This document shows positions 17,089 through 26,443 of a stretch of 64,000 nt of DNA, piece after piece; within the stretch, counting starts at the first letter, position 1, and each line of letters begins with the position of its first letter. The notes beneath the pieces are model-generated. The model did no database searches, was not told the origin of the DNA, and worked only from the letters and a program-made list of their open reading frames with translations. The DNA lies in assembly GCF_014333525.1 (NCBI RefSeq), contig NZ_JACSCX010000004.1:248001-312000 (forward strand), read 5' to 3'. Position numbers and translations under genes: made by a program. This stretch comes from Hymenobacter puniceus (lineage in GTDB: Bacteria; Bacteroidota; Bacteroidia; Cytophagales; Hymenobacteraceae).

Positions 17089-18285
17089 TTACTCACCAAT
17101 GGCGCACACAGCATCTACCCGGCCTTCGGGCACCAGTGGGGCATTGCTGTGCAGCGACGGGTGGATAGGATCCGGAGAGTCGCGCAGGAAGCCGGCGGGG
17201 CGTTTGGTGAGGACCGCCTGAATTTCGGCCACAATGGACAGGGCAATTTCCTCGGGCGTTTCGGCCCCCAGGTTCAGGCCGATGGGGCTGTGGATGCGGC
17301 CCCGCAACTGCTCGGCCGCGTCGGGCGTGGTTTGGGACAGTTCTTCCAGCAGCCGCTCATACTTTTTGCGCGGCCCCAGCAAACCAATATACCGGGCCGA
17401 AGCTGCGGGCAACAGATGCTGCAGTACGGCCAGGTCGTAGTAGTAATTATGCGTCATCAGCAGCGCAAAGCTGCCGTCGTGGACCTGCTGGCTTACTTGC
17501 GCCAACGGAAGTACGCGCACCTCATCGGCCTCGGGAAAGCGGGCGGGCTGCGCTTGGGCGGGGCGGCCATCGACTACCAGCACACGCCAGCCGAGGCTGG
17601 CGGCCAGCCGCACCAGCGGCTGCACATCGTTGCCGGCACCATATACAGTGAGGCGTACGGGTGGACGCAGAATCTCCAGGCTTACGCGCACGGTGCCGGG
17701 GCCAGTGGCATAGTGCCGGGTGGCCGGCTGCCCGGCGGCCAGTGCAGTGCGGGCATCAGCCAGGATTGAGGCGTATAAGTCGGCAGCTTCCGGCAGGGTG
17801 CCCTGGGCGGTGTTGTCGGAGGTGAGCAGCAGGCGCTGGCCTACGGACACCTCGGAACCCAAACCGGCGGTACTGAACACGGTGGCTACCACGGCGGGCT
17901 CTTCCACCCCCTCCGCCCAGTGGCGCAACAGTTCCACGGGGTTGTCGGGATTCTGGAAATCGAGGGGCTCCAGCAGAATCTGCACGATGCCCTGGCAGCC
18001 CAGTGCAGCCCCGAATTGCAGGTCGTCGTCAGGGTCGGTGGAATCATAGGTGACGACAGTAGGGCGGCCCTGCTGAATTACGCGGCGGGCCCGTTGGCGG
18101 GCGTCGCCTTCGAGGCAGCCGCCGCTGATGGCCCCTGTCAGCTGGCCTTCGTCTGTCACCAGCATACGGGCACCCGGCCGACGATACGCCGAGCCAGCTA
18201 CATCCACCACGGACGCCAGAGCGCAGGCGCGACCCTCGGCACGGTGGGCGTCGTAGGCAATAAGCAGGCGTTGAAGTTCGGTCAT
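17089..18285 (-). CDS. XdhC family molybdenum-enzyme maturation factor
   Basis: A 398-residue protein. The N-terminal XdhC/CoxI domain has GSAYRRPGARMLV and GAISGGCLEGDARQR; the C-terminal Rossmann domain has VYGAGNDVQPLVRLAASLGW. Family members bind molybdenum cofactor, protect it and help its sulfuration and insertion into xanthine dehydrogenase-type enzymes; the PaoD chaperone of E. coli is a homologue. The start is ATG 18285 (MTELQRLL). It follows the molybdenum subunit gene on the same strand, so it presumably matures that enzyme. Confidence 0.9.
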   Translation of the reverse strand: MTELQRLLIAYDAHRAEGRACALASVVDVAGSAYRRPGARMLVTDEGQLTGAISGGCLEGDARQRARRVIQQGRPTVVTYDSTDPDDDLQFGAALGCQGIVQILLEPLDFQNPDNPVELLRHWAEGVEEPAVVATVFSTAGLGSEVSVGQRLLLTSDNTAQGTLPEAADLYASILADARTALAAGQPATRHYATGPGTVRVSLEILRPPVRLTVYGAGNDVQPLVRLAASLGWRVLVVDGRPAQAQPARFPEADEVRVLPLAQVSQQVHDGSFALLMTHNYYYDLAVLQHLLPAASARYIGLLGPRKKYERLLEELSQTTPDAAEQLRGRIHSPIGLNLGAETPEEIALSIVAEIQAVLTKRPAGFLRDSPDPIHPSLHSNAPLVPEGRVDAVCAIGE

Positions 18286-18329
18286 GATAAACAGCAATAC
18301 GGATAGAGTAATGGCGGCGTTGGCCTGAA

Positions 18330-18411
18330 ACTGTCATTCCGAGCGGAGCGAGAAATCTGAGGTACCCGTTGACGAGTAACCCAGATTTCTCGCTCCGCTC
18401 GGAATGACAGT
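18330..18411. repeat. Palindromic repeat, GTCATTCCGAGCGGAGCGAG family
   Basis: Perfect 29-bp arms at 18330-18358 and 18383-18411, spaced by 24 nt. The motif GTCATTCCGAGCGGAGCGAG is a common Bacteroidota intergenic repeat type. It fills the gap between the molybdenum subunit gene and xdhC, ending 6 nt before the upstream gene's stop codon. Confidence 0.8.
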
Positions 18412-18416
18412 TGCAC

Positions 18417-20759
18417 TTATGCCTGCACTGGCTTTGTCTCCAGCACTTTGTCTGGAGTAATTGGCAGGCTGCGCACTCGTTTGCCGGTGGCGTGGAACAC
18501 AGCATTGGCTACGGCGGCGGCCACGCCCACCATCGAAATTTCACCGATACCTTTCACACCCATGGCGTTGATGTAGGGGTCTTTTTCATCGATGAACTCC
18601 ACTGTCATGTCCGGAATATCGGCATTGACGGGAATGTGGTAGTCGGCCAGGGAGGCGTTGGTGTAGCGCGAGTAGTTCTGGTCGCGCACGGTGGTTTCCA
18701 TCAAGGCCGACCCGATGCCGAAAATGCTACCCCCGATGATCTGGGAACGGGCGGTTTTGGCGTTGAGGATGCGGCCGGCCCCGTGCACGCTCACCCAGCG
18801 CGTGACGCGCACGGTGCCCAGCTCAGGGTCTACTTTCACCTCGCAGAAGTGCGCCCCAAAGGAGTGCATGGAATGGTCGCCGGCTTCGTCCTTTTTAGTG
18901 GGGTCAGCATTGGCGGCGGCCTGGGCGTCTTCGTATCCGCTGCCGTAGCGGCCCTGGCCGTTGCCTTCAATGTCGGTCATTTCGGCGCGCTTCATGATGG
19001 CGGCGAAGTCCTCCCCTTTCTGCGGGTTGTTCTTAAGCTGCAAACGGCCCTGCTTCACCTCCACATCGGCCGCTTTGGCGCGGTACAGCGGCGACTTCTT
19101 ATCCATCACCGCCACCTTAATCAGCTTCTGCCACACGTCCTGCGCAGCCATGTACACCGACGACGACACTGTGCCAGCCGCTACCGAGCCGCCCGAGTTG
19201 GGAGCCGTAGGGAGCTTGGTGTCGCCCAACTCGAACCGCACTTTGTCCACGGGCAGAAACAGGGCGTCGGCTGCTACCTGCGTCATCACGGTGTAGGTGC
19301 CGGTGCCTAGGTCGGTTGCGCCCGACTGCACCACGGCGTGTCCATCGGCATAGAGGCGGGCGCGGGCCGTGCCCTGCGAGTTGTGTACCGGGTAGCTGGC
19401 CGTGGCCATGCCCCAGCCCACCAGCAGGCGGCCGTCGCGGGTGGCGCCGGCTTTAGGGTTGCGCTTGCTCCAGCCAAACAGCTCGGCCCCACGGGCGTAG
19501 CACTGTTTCAGACTTTTGCTGCTCCAGGCCTGGCCGGTGCTGGGGTCCTTCTCAGCGTAGTTGCGCAGCCGGATTTCCAGCGGATCAATGCCCAACTGGT
19601 AGGCCAGGTCATCCATCGAGCACTCCAACGCAAACGAGCCGGGTGCTTCGCCGGGTGCCCGCGTGAAAGTGGACGTCATCACGTTGGCGCGGGCCAGCTG
19701 GTAGCTGGCCTCGAAATTCTCGCATGCATACAGCAGATTTATAATCTTGCTATTGGGCTCGGCGTAGTTATCCCAGGGCGAAGTAGTGGAGGTCTTTTCG
19801 TGAATAAGCGCCGTGAGTTTGCCGTCTTTGGTAGCGCCCAGCTTCAGAGTCTGCTCCTGATCCTCGCGGTGGCCCATACCAGTGAACATCTGTGGGCGGG
19901 TGAGTGAGAGTTTCACGGGCCGCCCTACAGCCTTGGCAGCCTGCACCGTCAGGATAGTATGAGGCCAGCTGGACCCTTTGCACCCAAAGCCGCCGCCGAG
20001 GTACTTGGTCACGACGCGCACCTGCTCCGCCGAAAGGCCCAGCATGGTGCTCACTGCCTTTTGAGTGCGCGTCACGCCTTGCGTGGCGTCGTAGATGGTA
20101 AGGCGGTCGGGGGCTTCCCAATGAGCCGTAGTGGCCCCGGGCTCCATAGGGTTGTGGTGGTTGATAGCGTGCGTGTAGGTGTGCGTAAGCTGCACAGGAG
20201 CCGCTGCAAAGGCCTGCTGCGGATTGCCGCGCACCGTATGAGCCGGCGTTTTGCCATCCTGCACTTTGGTTGGGTCAAACAGCTTGGCCTGCGGATCTTC
20301 GTAAGAAGCAATCGGCTTTTCGGCGGCCACCTGCACCTTCAGCAGGGCGGCGGCGTACTGGGCCCGTTCCAGCGTGTCGGCCACCACAATGGCTACGGGC
20401 TGGCCGGCGTAGTGAATCTGGTCGGAGGTTAGCGGCATGAAACCCATCGGGGCACCGATGGCCTTTTTGCCTTCTGCGTCGTTGGGCGTTTTGGCCAGCT
20501 TCGGCAGGTTCTGGTGGGTCAGAATGGCCAGCACGCCGGGTTGCTTCAGAGCAGCCGCAGTATCAAAACCAGTGATACGACCCTTGGCGACATCACTGGT
20601 TTTGAGCACAGCGTGCACCAGACCAGGCAATTGGTTGAACTCAGCCGAATATTTGGCTTTACCCGTGACTTTATCCCGCCCGTCCACGCGGTTCAGCGGT
20701 TTGCCTACGGCGCCGGCTTTTGGGTTGGTATCAAAGAAAGTTGGTTCTGCGGTATCCAT
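18417..20759 (-). CDS. Xanthine dehydrogenase family, molybdenum-binding subunit (PaoC-like)
   Basis: A 780-residue catalytic subunit of a molybdenum hydroxylase. It opens with GKPLNRVDGRDKVTGKAKYSAEF, the usual start of the hammerhead domain. Cofactor-binding motifs are GGGFGCKGSSWPH and REAPGS-like GEAPGSFALECSMDD, and the C-terminal VKGIGEISMVGVAAAVANA contains the presumed catalytic Glu. Together with the FAD and 2Fe-2S genes upstream it forms a PaoABC-type heterotrimer that hydroxylates aldehydes or N-heterocycles; the substrate is unknown. The start is ATG 20759 (MDTAEPTFFD). A 141-bp gap with a palindrome separates it from the FAD subunit. Confidence 0.92.
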   Translation of the reverse strand: MDTAEPTFFDTNPKAGAVGKPLNRVDGRDKVTGKAKYSAEFNQLPGLVHAVLKTSDVAKGRITGFDTAAALKQPGVLAILTHQNLPKLAKTPNDAEGKKAIGAPMGFMPLTSDQIHYAGQPVAIVVADTLERAQYAAALLKVQVAAEKPIASYEDPQAKLFDPTKVQDGKTPAHTVRGNPQQAFAAAPVQLTHTYTHAINHHNPMEPGATTAHWEAPDRLTIYDATQGVTRTQKAVSTMLGLSAEQVRVVTKYLGGGFGCKGSSWPHTILTVQAAKAVGRPVKLSLTRPQMFTGMGHREDQEQTLKLGATKDGKLTALIHEKTSTTSPWDNYAEPNSKIINLLYACENFEASYQLARANVMTSTFTRAPGEAPGSFALECSMDDLAYQLGIDPLEIRLRNYAEKDPSTGQAWSSKSLKQCYARGAELFGWSKRNPKAGATRDGRLLVGWGMATASYPVHNSQGTARARLYADGHAVVQSGATDLGTGTYTVMTQVAADALFLPVDKVRFELGDTKLPTAPNSGGSVAAGTVSSSVYMAAQDVWQKLIKVAVMDKKSPLYRAKAADVEVKQGRLQLKNNPQKGEDFAAIMKRAEMTDIEGNGQGRYGSGYEDAQAAANADPTKKDEAGDHSMHSFGAHFCEVKVDPELGTVRVTRWVSVHGAGRILNAKTARSQIIGGSIFGIGSALMETTVRDQNYSRYTNASLADYHIPVNADIPDMTVEFIDEKDPYINAMGVKGIGEISMVGVAAAVANAVFHATGKRVRSLPITPDKVLETKPVQA

Positions 20760-20792
20760 AGTGGTGCTTGGTGCTAGGCCTTGTTCGAATAG

Positions 20793-20891
20793 AACGTCAT
20801 GCAGAGCGCAGCGAAGCATCTCGCGTGCTGAGGTTGTACTGGTGACTTGACGTCAGCACGCGAGATGCTTCGCTGCGCTCTGCATGACGTT
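20793..20891. repeat. Palindromic repeat, GTCATGCAGAGCGCAGCGAAG family
   Basis: Arms of 39 bp at 20793-20831 and 20853-20891 with a 21-nt loop. The left arm begins AACGTCATGCAGAGCGCAGC. A near-identical copy lies at 53489-53581. It fills the gap between the FAD and molybdenum subunit genes. Confidence 0.85.
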
Positions 20892-20901
20892 GCTGCGGTG
20901 T

Positions 20902-21885
20902 TTAGCCGGCTACTTTCATCAAGGCCTGCACCAGCGTGTTCTGCGCCAGCTCTACCTTGAAGGCATTTTCCTTGCGGGGTTGCGCCCCGCGCAAAGCAGC
21001 CGCGGCAGCAACCCGAAACGTAGCCTCAGTAGCGGGTTTGCCCACGAGCAGCTTCTCGGCTTCGAGGCTGCGCCAAGGCTTTGTACCCACACCGCCCAGC
21101 GCCACACGGGCCGAGCGAATGGTACCGCCCTGCACATCCAGCCCCACGGCAGCCGAGGCTAGCGCATAAGCATAAGAAGCCCGCTCCCGCACCTTCAGGT
21201 AGGTAGAGCGACGGGCGTGCGTAGCGGCCGGGATGGTCACGGCCACAATCAGCTCGCCAGGCTCCAGTACGGTTTCCTTTTGCGGCGTTTTGCCGGGCAG
21301 CAGGTAGAACTCCGTAACGGGCACGCGGCGCTGCTTGCCTTTCTGGTTTTCCAGCGTCAGCACGGCGTCCAGCGCGGCCAGCGCCACTGATAAGTCGCCG
21401 GGGTAGGCGGTGGCAATGCAGCTGTCAGAAGTGCCCAGCACGGCCAGATTGTGGTTGTCGCCTTCCAAGGCGGGGCAGCCTGAGCCGGGCACCCGCTTGT
21501 TGCACGGAAACGCCGCGTCGCGAAAGTAGCCGCAGCGGGTGCGCTGCAAAATATTGCCCCCGATGCTGGCCATATTGCGCAGCTGCGGTGAGGCTGCCAG
21601 TAGCAATGACTCCGAAATGGCCGGGTATTGCTCCAGCACCAGCTTGTTCTCGCCCACGTCGCTCATCCGCTCCATGGCCCCGATACGCAGCCCATCCTTG
21701 GTTTGCTCGATGCCTTTGAACGGCAGCGTATTGATGTCCACCAGCTGTGGGTGTTCCACCAGATTGGCCTTCATCATATCCAGCAGCGTAGTGCCGCCGG
21801 CAATGTAGGCCGCCTGGGGTTTATCTTTCAGAAGCCCGGTGGCCTCTTTGGCTGAACCAGCCTGCATGTAGCTAAAGTTGTTCAT
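20902..21885 (-). CDS. Xanthine dehydrogenase family FAD-binding subunit (PaoB-like)
   Basis: A 327-residue subunit with the FAD phosphate-binding motif AYIAGGTTLLDMMK and ASIGGNILQRTRC, followed by the CO-dehydrogenase flavoprotein C-terminal domain. A cysteine-rich insert (TRCGYFRDAAFPCNKRVPGSGC, then DSC) about residues 155-195 is like the extra [4Fe-4S] site of E. coli PaoB, which separates this group from ordinary xanthine dehydrogenases. It transfers electrons from the molybdenum subunit via iron-sulfur clusters to FAD. The start MNNFSYMQAG is clear. Confidence 0.9.
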   Translation of the reverse strand: MNNFSYMQAGSAKEATGLLKDKPQAAYIAGGTTLLDMMKANLVEHPQLVDINTLPFKGIEQTKDGLRIGAMERMSDVGENKLVLEQYPAISESLLLAASPQLRNMASIGGNILQRTRCGYFRDAAFPCNKRVPGSGCPALEGDNHNLAVLGTSDSCIATAYPGDLSVALAALDAVLTLENQKGKQRRVPVTEFYLLPGKTPQKETVLEPGELIVAVTIPAATHARRSTYLKVRERASYAYALASAAVGLDVQGGTIRSARVALGGVGTKPWRSLEAEKLLVGKPATEATFRVAAAAALRGAQPRKENAFKVELAQNTLVQALMKVAG

Positions 21886-21894
21886 TTTTTCAGT

Positions 21895-22006
21895 GCTTAG
21901 GGCTTAGTGCCTGGTGCTTAGGAATTGATGCGTACTAAGGTTGCGTAGTGCCTGAACCGCTCATTTTCCAGAACGACCTGAGCACTAGGCACCAAGCACT
22001 AAGCAC
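21895..22006. repeat. Imperfect inverted repeat built of TGCTTAGG units
   Basis: TGCTTAGGGCTTAGTGCCTGG near 21895 faces CTAGGCACCAAGCACTAAGC near 21985. The arms are imperfect and made of short degenerate units. This type of repeat recurs at 52079-52336 and 58399-58505. It fills the gap between the 2Fe-2S and FAD subunit genes and runs into the last codons of the former. Confidence 0.5.
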
Positions 22007-22643
22007 CACCCTTCGCTACTTCTCGCACGGCGGCTACAATGTTGGGGTAGGCACCGCAGCGGCAGAGGTTGCCGCTCATCCACTCGCGGGTTTGGTCGTC
22101 GGTGCTAGCATGGCCTTCTTTCACGCAGGCCACGCCCGACATAATCTGGCCGGGAGTGCAGTAGCCGCACTGAAAGCCGTCGTGCTTGATAAATGCTTCC
22201 TGCATCGGATGGAGGTTGTCGCCCTGAGCCAGGCCCTCAATGGTGGTGATTTCCTTGCCCTGCTGCATCACGGCCAGCGTGAGGCAGGAGTTGATGCGCT
22301 TGCCATCGACGTGCACGGTGCAGGCGCCGCACTGGCCATGGTCGCAGCCTTTTTTGGTGCCGGTCAGATCGAGGTACTCGCGCAGGGCGTCGAGCAGCGT
22401 CACGCGGGGCTCGGCCTGTATGGTGCGCACCGCGCCGTTGACTTTCAGCTGCAGCGACGTGACGCCCTCCACCGTTTTGGAGTAGGCCGTAAAACGTTCG
22501 GCCTGGCTGACAAGCGGTGGCGCCAGCGCTAAGCCCAGGATGCCCCCGGCCTGCTTCATAAATGAGCGACGCGACCCATCATTGGGCTGCGGTTCGGGGG
22601 GCGTACCGCCGGCCGGGAAATCGGAAGCAGGAAAATCAGGCAT
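21999..22643 (-). CDS. 2Fe-2S subunit with Tat signal (PaoA-like)
   Basis: A 214-residue iron-sulfur subunit. Near residue 25 the twin-arginine motif SRRSFMKQAGG precedes a hydrophobic stretch, so the folded trimer is probably exported to the periplasm on this subunit's signal. The plant-type cluster ligands are GCDHGQCGACTV plus a later Cys, and the second cluster motif is CGYCTPGQIM with GNLCRCGAY. It is the first gene of the molybdenum-enzyme locus. I use ATG 22643; ATG 22679 would add 12 residues. Confidence 0.92.
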   Translation of the reverse strand: MPDFPASDFPAGGTPPEPQPNDGSRRSFMKQAGGILGLALAPPLVSQAERFTAYSKTVEGVTSLQLKVNGAVRTIQAEPRVTLLDALREYLDLTGTKKGCDHGQCGACTVHVDGKRINSCLTLAVMQQGKEITTIEGLAQGDNLHPMQEAFIKHDGFQCGYCTPGQIMSGVACVKEGHASTDDQTREWMSGNLCRCGAYPNIVAAVREVAKGGA

Positions 22644-23096
22644 GAGTGGAGGCAAGTAAAACGGGAAGGAGCCAGCCATACGGGCATCGGCGAGGATATG
22701 GTCTAAACCACCCCTGTGCCAACTGGTTCAGATCAACGGAAACCTCGGGTCTGCACGTAGCTACTGCGCCGGAACTGGTGCCATACTGTACGTATACCTG
22801 AACAGTGGTGTTATGTTGCTACACGAATATTAGGGCGCTCCACGGTAGCCATAGGGGCCGTAGGGGGACAGCAGGACCAACAACCGGCCGTAATGCCCGA
22901 ATTATGTTCTTAAAAACCCTGGTGTAGCCGCCACAAGTGTTAGCTTGTTGGCGGATAGTTGCGGCCAGTATGCCAGGTATTGCGCCCTACTCTCTATTTT
23001 TGGCCTTGCCGGCCAACGCCGGGCCGTTTGCACCTACCTGATTCCGGCATCAGCAGGTACCGGCCGCGGCCTTCGCCCACCTCATCCTTCTGCATT
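22644..23096. other. Divergent intergenic region between molybdenum locus and tetR
   Basis: About 450 bp without a convincing gene. It must hold the promoters of the 2Fe-2S gene (minus) and the TetR gene (plus). A -7 match TATTTTTG lies at 22995-23002. A small dyad, ACTGT (22785-22789) and ACAGT (22802-22806), surrounds GTATAC (22792-22797) and is a possible regulator site. The middle (around 22740-22940) shows nothing else recognisable. Confidence 0.4.
22995..23002 (+). promoter_or_regulatory. -7 element of the tetR promoter
   Basis: TATTTTTG matches TAnnTTTG and lies 94 nt before the tetR ATG. No TTG at standard -33 spacing was found. Confidence 0.4.
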
Positions 23097-23648
23097 ATGA
23101 AAAGCTACCAGCGAATTGAGCAAACTGCCTTGCAGCTGTTTGCCGATCGGGGCTACGACCATACCTCCACGGCACTCATTGCCAAAGAAGCCGGCGTTTC
23201 GGAGCCACTGATTTTCAAGTATTTCCAAAGTAAAGACAAGCTATTCGAGTCTATTATTAAGGACGGCTACAAGCGCATTGTGGAGGCCAACCGCGGCATG
23301 CTCACCGAAGACGACGCCTCAGCGCTGGTGCAGAAGGTCATCGATCTGCCCTATAAGCTGGTGCGGGAAGAGCGGGCGTTCTGGACGCTGCAGGACAAGG
23401 CCTTCGACAAAGAAGTGGTGCAGAAGCACTTCCAGAAGTTTATGCTGCCCGTGTACGCGCTGCTCAACAAGGCCTTCATCGACCTGGGCTATGCGCAGCC
23501 GGACCTGGCCACCTACCACCTCACGCTGCTGGTACAGGCGCTGTGGCGCCAGCTGCTGCACGAAGAAGACGCCGAGATGCTGAACCGCCTCAACACCTAC
23601 ATCAAGCGCATCTATACGCACCCCGGCCTGGCCGACCTGCACCAATAG
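23097..23648 (+). CDS. TetR/AcrR family transcriptional regulator
   Basis: A 183-residue regulator. The N-terminal helix-turn-helix runs from IEQTALQLFADRGYDHTSTALIAKEAGV to EPLIFKYFQSKDKLFESII, the canonical TetR pattern; the C-terminal ligand-binding half is variable. The start is ATG 23097 (MKSYQRIEQT), since upstream sequence in frame is non-coding in character. It diverges from the molybdenum hydroxylase locus across a 453-bp gap, so regulation of that locus is a fair guess. A strong terminator follows 14 nt after the stop. Confidence 0.92.
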   Translation: MKSYQRIEQTALQLFADRGYDHTSTALIAKEAGVSEPLIFKYFQSKDKLFESIIKDGYKRIVEANRGMLTEDDASALVQKVIDLPYKLVREERAFWTLQDKAFDKEVVQKHFQKFMLPVYALLNKAFIDLGYAQPDLATYHLTLLVQALWRQLLHEEDAEMLNRLNTYIKRIYTHPGLADLHQ

Positions 23649-23662
23649 CTGCTGCCTGAACG

Positions 23663-23709
23663 CACAAAAACGGCCGCTTCCTGACAGTCAGGACGCGGCC
23701 GTTTTTGTG
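23663..23709. terminator. Bidirectional intrinsic terminator
   Basis: CACAAAAACGGCCGC (23663-23677) pairs with GCGGCCGTTTTTGTG (23695-23709). A-rich and T-rich edges serve both the TetR gene and the convergent uvrA-like gene. Confidence 0.85.
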
Positions 23710-23725
23710 TGGTGCCAGTTCGCAA

Positions 23726-26281
23726 TCAGGGCCGGAACCGCGCCAGGTAGGGTGCCGTGCGGCTCTTTTTGGACTTCGCTACCTCGGCGGGCGGACCGGC
23801 TATTACCACCTGGCCGCCTTCGTCGCCGGCGCCGGGACCCATGTCGAGCACCCAGTCGGAGGCGGCCACCACGCGCATGTCGTGCTCCACCACGATGACC
23901 GTGTTGCCGGCCTCCACGAGGCGGTTGAGCTGGGCGAGCAGGCGCACCACGTCGGCGGGGTGCAGGCCGGTGGTGGGCTCATCGAGGATGTAGAGCGACT
24001 GGCCGCGCTGGGCTTTTTGCAGCTCCGTGGCCAGTTTGATGCGCTGGGCTTCGCCGCCGCTAAGCTCGGTAGCAGGCTGGCCCAGGCGCAGGTAGCCAAG
24101 GCCCACTTCGCGCAGCACCGTGAGGGCGCGCTGCACGGTGGGCTCGTCCTGGAAGAACTCCCAGGCGGCATCCACGGTCAAACCCAGCACCTCGGCAATG
24201 TTCTTGTCGCGGTACATGATTTCCAGGGTCTGGGCATTGTAGCGGGCGCCGTGGCAGACGGGGCATGGCGCGTACACGCTGGGCAGAAACAGCAGCTCCA
24301 CCATCACAAACCCTTCGCCCTGGCACTTCTCGCAGCGCCCTTTGGCCACGTTGAAGCTAAAGCGGCCGGCATCGTAGCGGCGCTTGCGGGCGGCGGGCGT
24401 GGCGGCAAACAGCTTACGCACATGGTCGAATAGGCCGGTGTAGGTGGCCATGTTGGAGCGCGGCGTGCGGCCAATCGGCTTCTGATCCACGCGCACCAGC
24501 CGCTTGATATTTTCCAGGCCACTCACAATGCGGCCACCAGTTGCGGGAGCGGCGGCGCGTTCCAGCGGGTCGGCCGTTTCGTCTTCCTCCGATGACAGTT
24601 CGTGGCCTAAGTGCGCGGCCACCAGTTCCACCAGCACCTGACTCACGAGACTGGACTTGCCGGAGCCCGACACACCCGTAACGGTAGTGAGCACGCCCAG
24701 CGGAAACTCCACGTCGAGGCCGTCGAGGTTGTTGCGTTGGACACCGGTTAGCTGCAGCCAGCCCTGCGGCGTGCGGGGCACGGCGGCCGGGGCTGTGGCA
24801 GGCGCCGGATACAGAAAGTGCCGCGTTTGCGAGGCTTCCACATCTGCCAACCCTGCTGGCGGGCCGCTGTAGAGGATTTCGCCGCCTAACTCGCCGGCGC
24901 CGGGCCCAACATCAACCAGCCAGTCGGCCTGACGCACCACGTCGAGGTTGTGCTCTACTACGAACAGCGAGTTGCCAGCCCGGCGCAAGCTGGCCAATGC
25001 CGAGAGCAGGGCTTCGGTATCGGAAGGATGCAGGCCGGCCGAGGGCTCATCAAGCACATACACCACCCCAAACAGGTTGGAATACAGCTGCGTGGCCAGC
25101 CGCAGCCGCTGCAGCTCGCCCGGCGACAACGTGGGCGTGCTGCGCTCCAACGACAGGTAGCCGAGGCCCAGATCCAGCAGCACTTCCAGGCGGGCGCACA
25201 AATCCTGCGCGATGCGGTGGGCTACTTCGGCCTGCTCGGGGTGCTCGGCATCGTGGGTTTGGCGGGCGACGGTACCGCGGGCGTAGGGCTCCAGCAGCGC
25301 CGCCACACGCTTCAGCGGCAAACCGGAAAAGTCGGCAATATCGAGGTCGGCAAAGCGCACGGCCAGCGCCTCACGCCGCAGCCGCTTGCCGTGGCAGGTG
25401 GGGCATTCGGTGCTGAGCATGTACTGCAAGGCGCGCTTTTTCATCAGCGGGCTTTGGGTGGTGGCAAACGTGTGCAGCACATGGCGCCGGACGCTACTGA
25501 ACGTGCCCATATAGTTCGGCGGCTCGCGGCGCTTCACGGCCCGCTGGGTTTCCTGGGGCGAGTAGCCGGGGTACACGGGCACCACGGGCTGCTCCTCGGT
25601 GAACAGAATCCAGTCGCGCTGCTTCTGGGGCAGGTCCTGCCAGGGCACATCCACGTCGTAGCCCAGCGTCACGAGGATGTCGCGCTGGTTCTGGCCGCCC
25701 CAGGCCTGGGGCCACGCCGCAATGGCCCGCTCCCGGATGGTAAGCGTGGGGTCGGGCACCATGCTCTGTTCCGTTACTTTGTACACGCGGCCCAGGCCGT
25801 GGCAGGTGGGGCAGGCACCTTCGGGCGTGTTGGCCGAGAAGCCTTCGGCGTACACGATGCTTTGCCCGGCCGGGTAGTCGCCGGCCCGCGAGTAGAGCAT
25901 GCGCACTAGGTTGGACAGCGTGGTGACGGAGCCCACCGACGAGCGGGTGGTGGGTGTGCCGCGCTGCTGCTGCAGGGCCACAGCCGGCGGCAACCCTTCA
26001 ATGGCATCCACCTCGGGCACGGCCATCTGGTGGAACAACCGCCGCGCGTACGGCGACACCGACTCCAGGTAGCGGCGCTGGGCTTCGGCGTAGAGCGTGC
26101 CGAAGGCCAGGCTGCTTTTGCCGGAGCCCGACACGCCGGTAAACACCACCAGCGCATCGCGCGGAATATCTACGCTGACGTTTTTGAGGTTGTGCTCCCG
26201 GGCGCCGCGCACGCGCACGTAGCCAGCTTTGGGGTCGGGAGTGGCAGCAGAAGGGTCGGCAGAGGAAGTGGGACGGGCCAT
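23726..26281 (-). CDS. UvrA-like ABC ATPase (short, class II type)
   Basis: An 851-residue paralogue of the UvrA damage-recognition subunit. Two ATPase modules are seen, with Walker [16 protein letters not shown] and [15 protein letters not shown], and signatures [12 protein letters not shown] and [12 protein letters not shown]. Zinc motifs are [17 protein letters not shown] and CEKCQGEG with CPVCHGARY. It is about 90 residues shorter than E. coli UvrA. The first zinc motif keeps only its second CxxC half and the region before it is shortened, as in UvrA2 proteins that lack the UvrB-binding domain and are linked to drug or damage tolerance. The main uvrA would then lie elsewhere. The start is ATG 26281. 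Confidence 0.88.
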   Translation of the reverse strand: MARPTSSADPSAATPDPKAGYVRVRGAREHNLKNVSVDIPRDALVVFTGVSGSGKSSLAFGTLYAEAQRRYLESVSPYARRLFHQMAVPEVDAIEGLPPAVALQQQRGTPTTRSSVGSVTTLSNLVRMLYSRAGDYPAGQSIVYAEGFSANTPEGACPTCHGLGRVYKVTEQSMVPDPTLTIRERAIAAWPQAWGGQNQRDILVTLGYDVDVPWQDLPQKQRDWILFTEEQPVVPVYPGYSPQETQRAVKRREPPNYMGTFSSVRRHVLHTFATTQSPLMKKRALQYMLSTECPTCHGKRLRREALAVRFADLDIADFSGLPLKRVAALLEPYARGTVARQTHDAEHPEQAEVAHRIAQDLCARLEVLLDLGLGYLSLERSTPTLSPGELQRLRLATQLYSNLFGVVYVLDEPSAGLHPSDTEALLSALASLRRAGNSLFVVEHNLDVVRQADWLVDVGPGAGELGGEILYSGPPAGLADVEASQTRHFLYPAPATAPAAVPRTPQGWLQLTGVQRNNLDGLDVEFPLGVLTTVTGVSGSGKSSLVSQVLVELVAAHLGHELSSEEDETADPLERAAAPATGGRIVSGLENIKRLVRVDQKPIGRTPRSNMATYTGLFDHVRKLFAATPAARKRRYDAGRFSFNVAKGRCEKCQGEGFVMVELLFLPSVYAPCPVCHGARYNAQTLEIMYRDKNIAEVLGLTVDAAWEFFQDEPTVQRALTVLREVGLGYLRLGQPATELSGGEAQRIKLATELQKAQRGQSLYILDEPTTGLHPADVVRLLAQLNRLVEAGNTVIVVEHDMRVVAASDWVLDMGPGAGDEGGQVVIAGPPAEVAKSKKSRTAPYLARFRP

Positions 26282-26443
26282 GCAGGCAGAGCGGAATAGA
26301 TGAACCCGGTATACCACGCCGGCCCGGCTGGGGTTCGGCAATTACCTTCCAGGTGGCCGTATACCGTTGCCTGCAACTTTCTTGCTTAATCCGGCCTCCC
26401 GTGGTTAGCCTCGCTTTTGTCCACGCTCAGCTCCTTTATTGTC

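Noticed and set aside
22644..23096. Coding region upstream of the TetR helix-turn-helix
   Set aside because: An open frame begins at 22959, but its first 46 residues show no domain pattern and overlap a promoter-like TATTTTTG; the start at 23097 matches family length.
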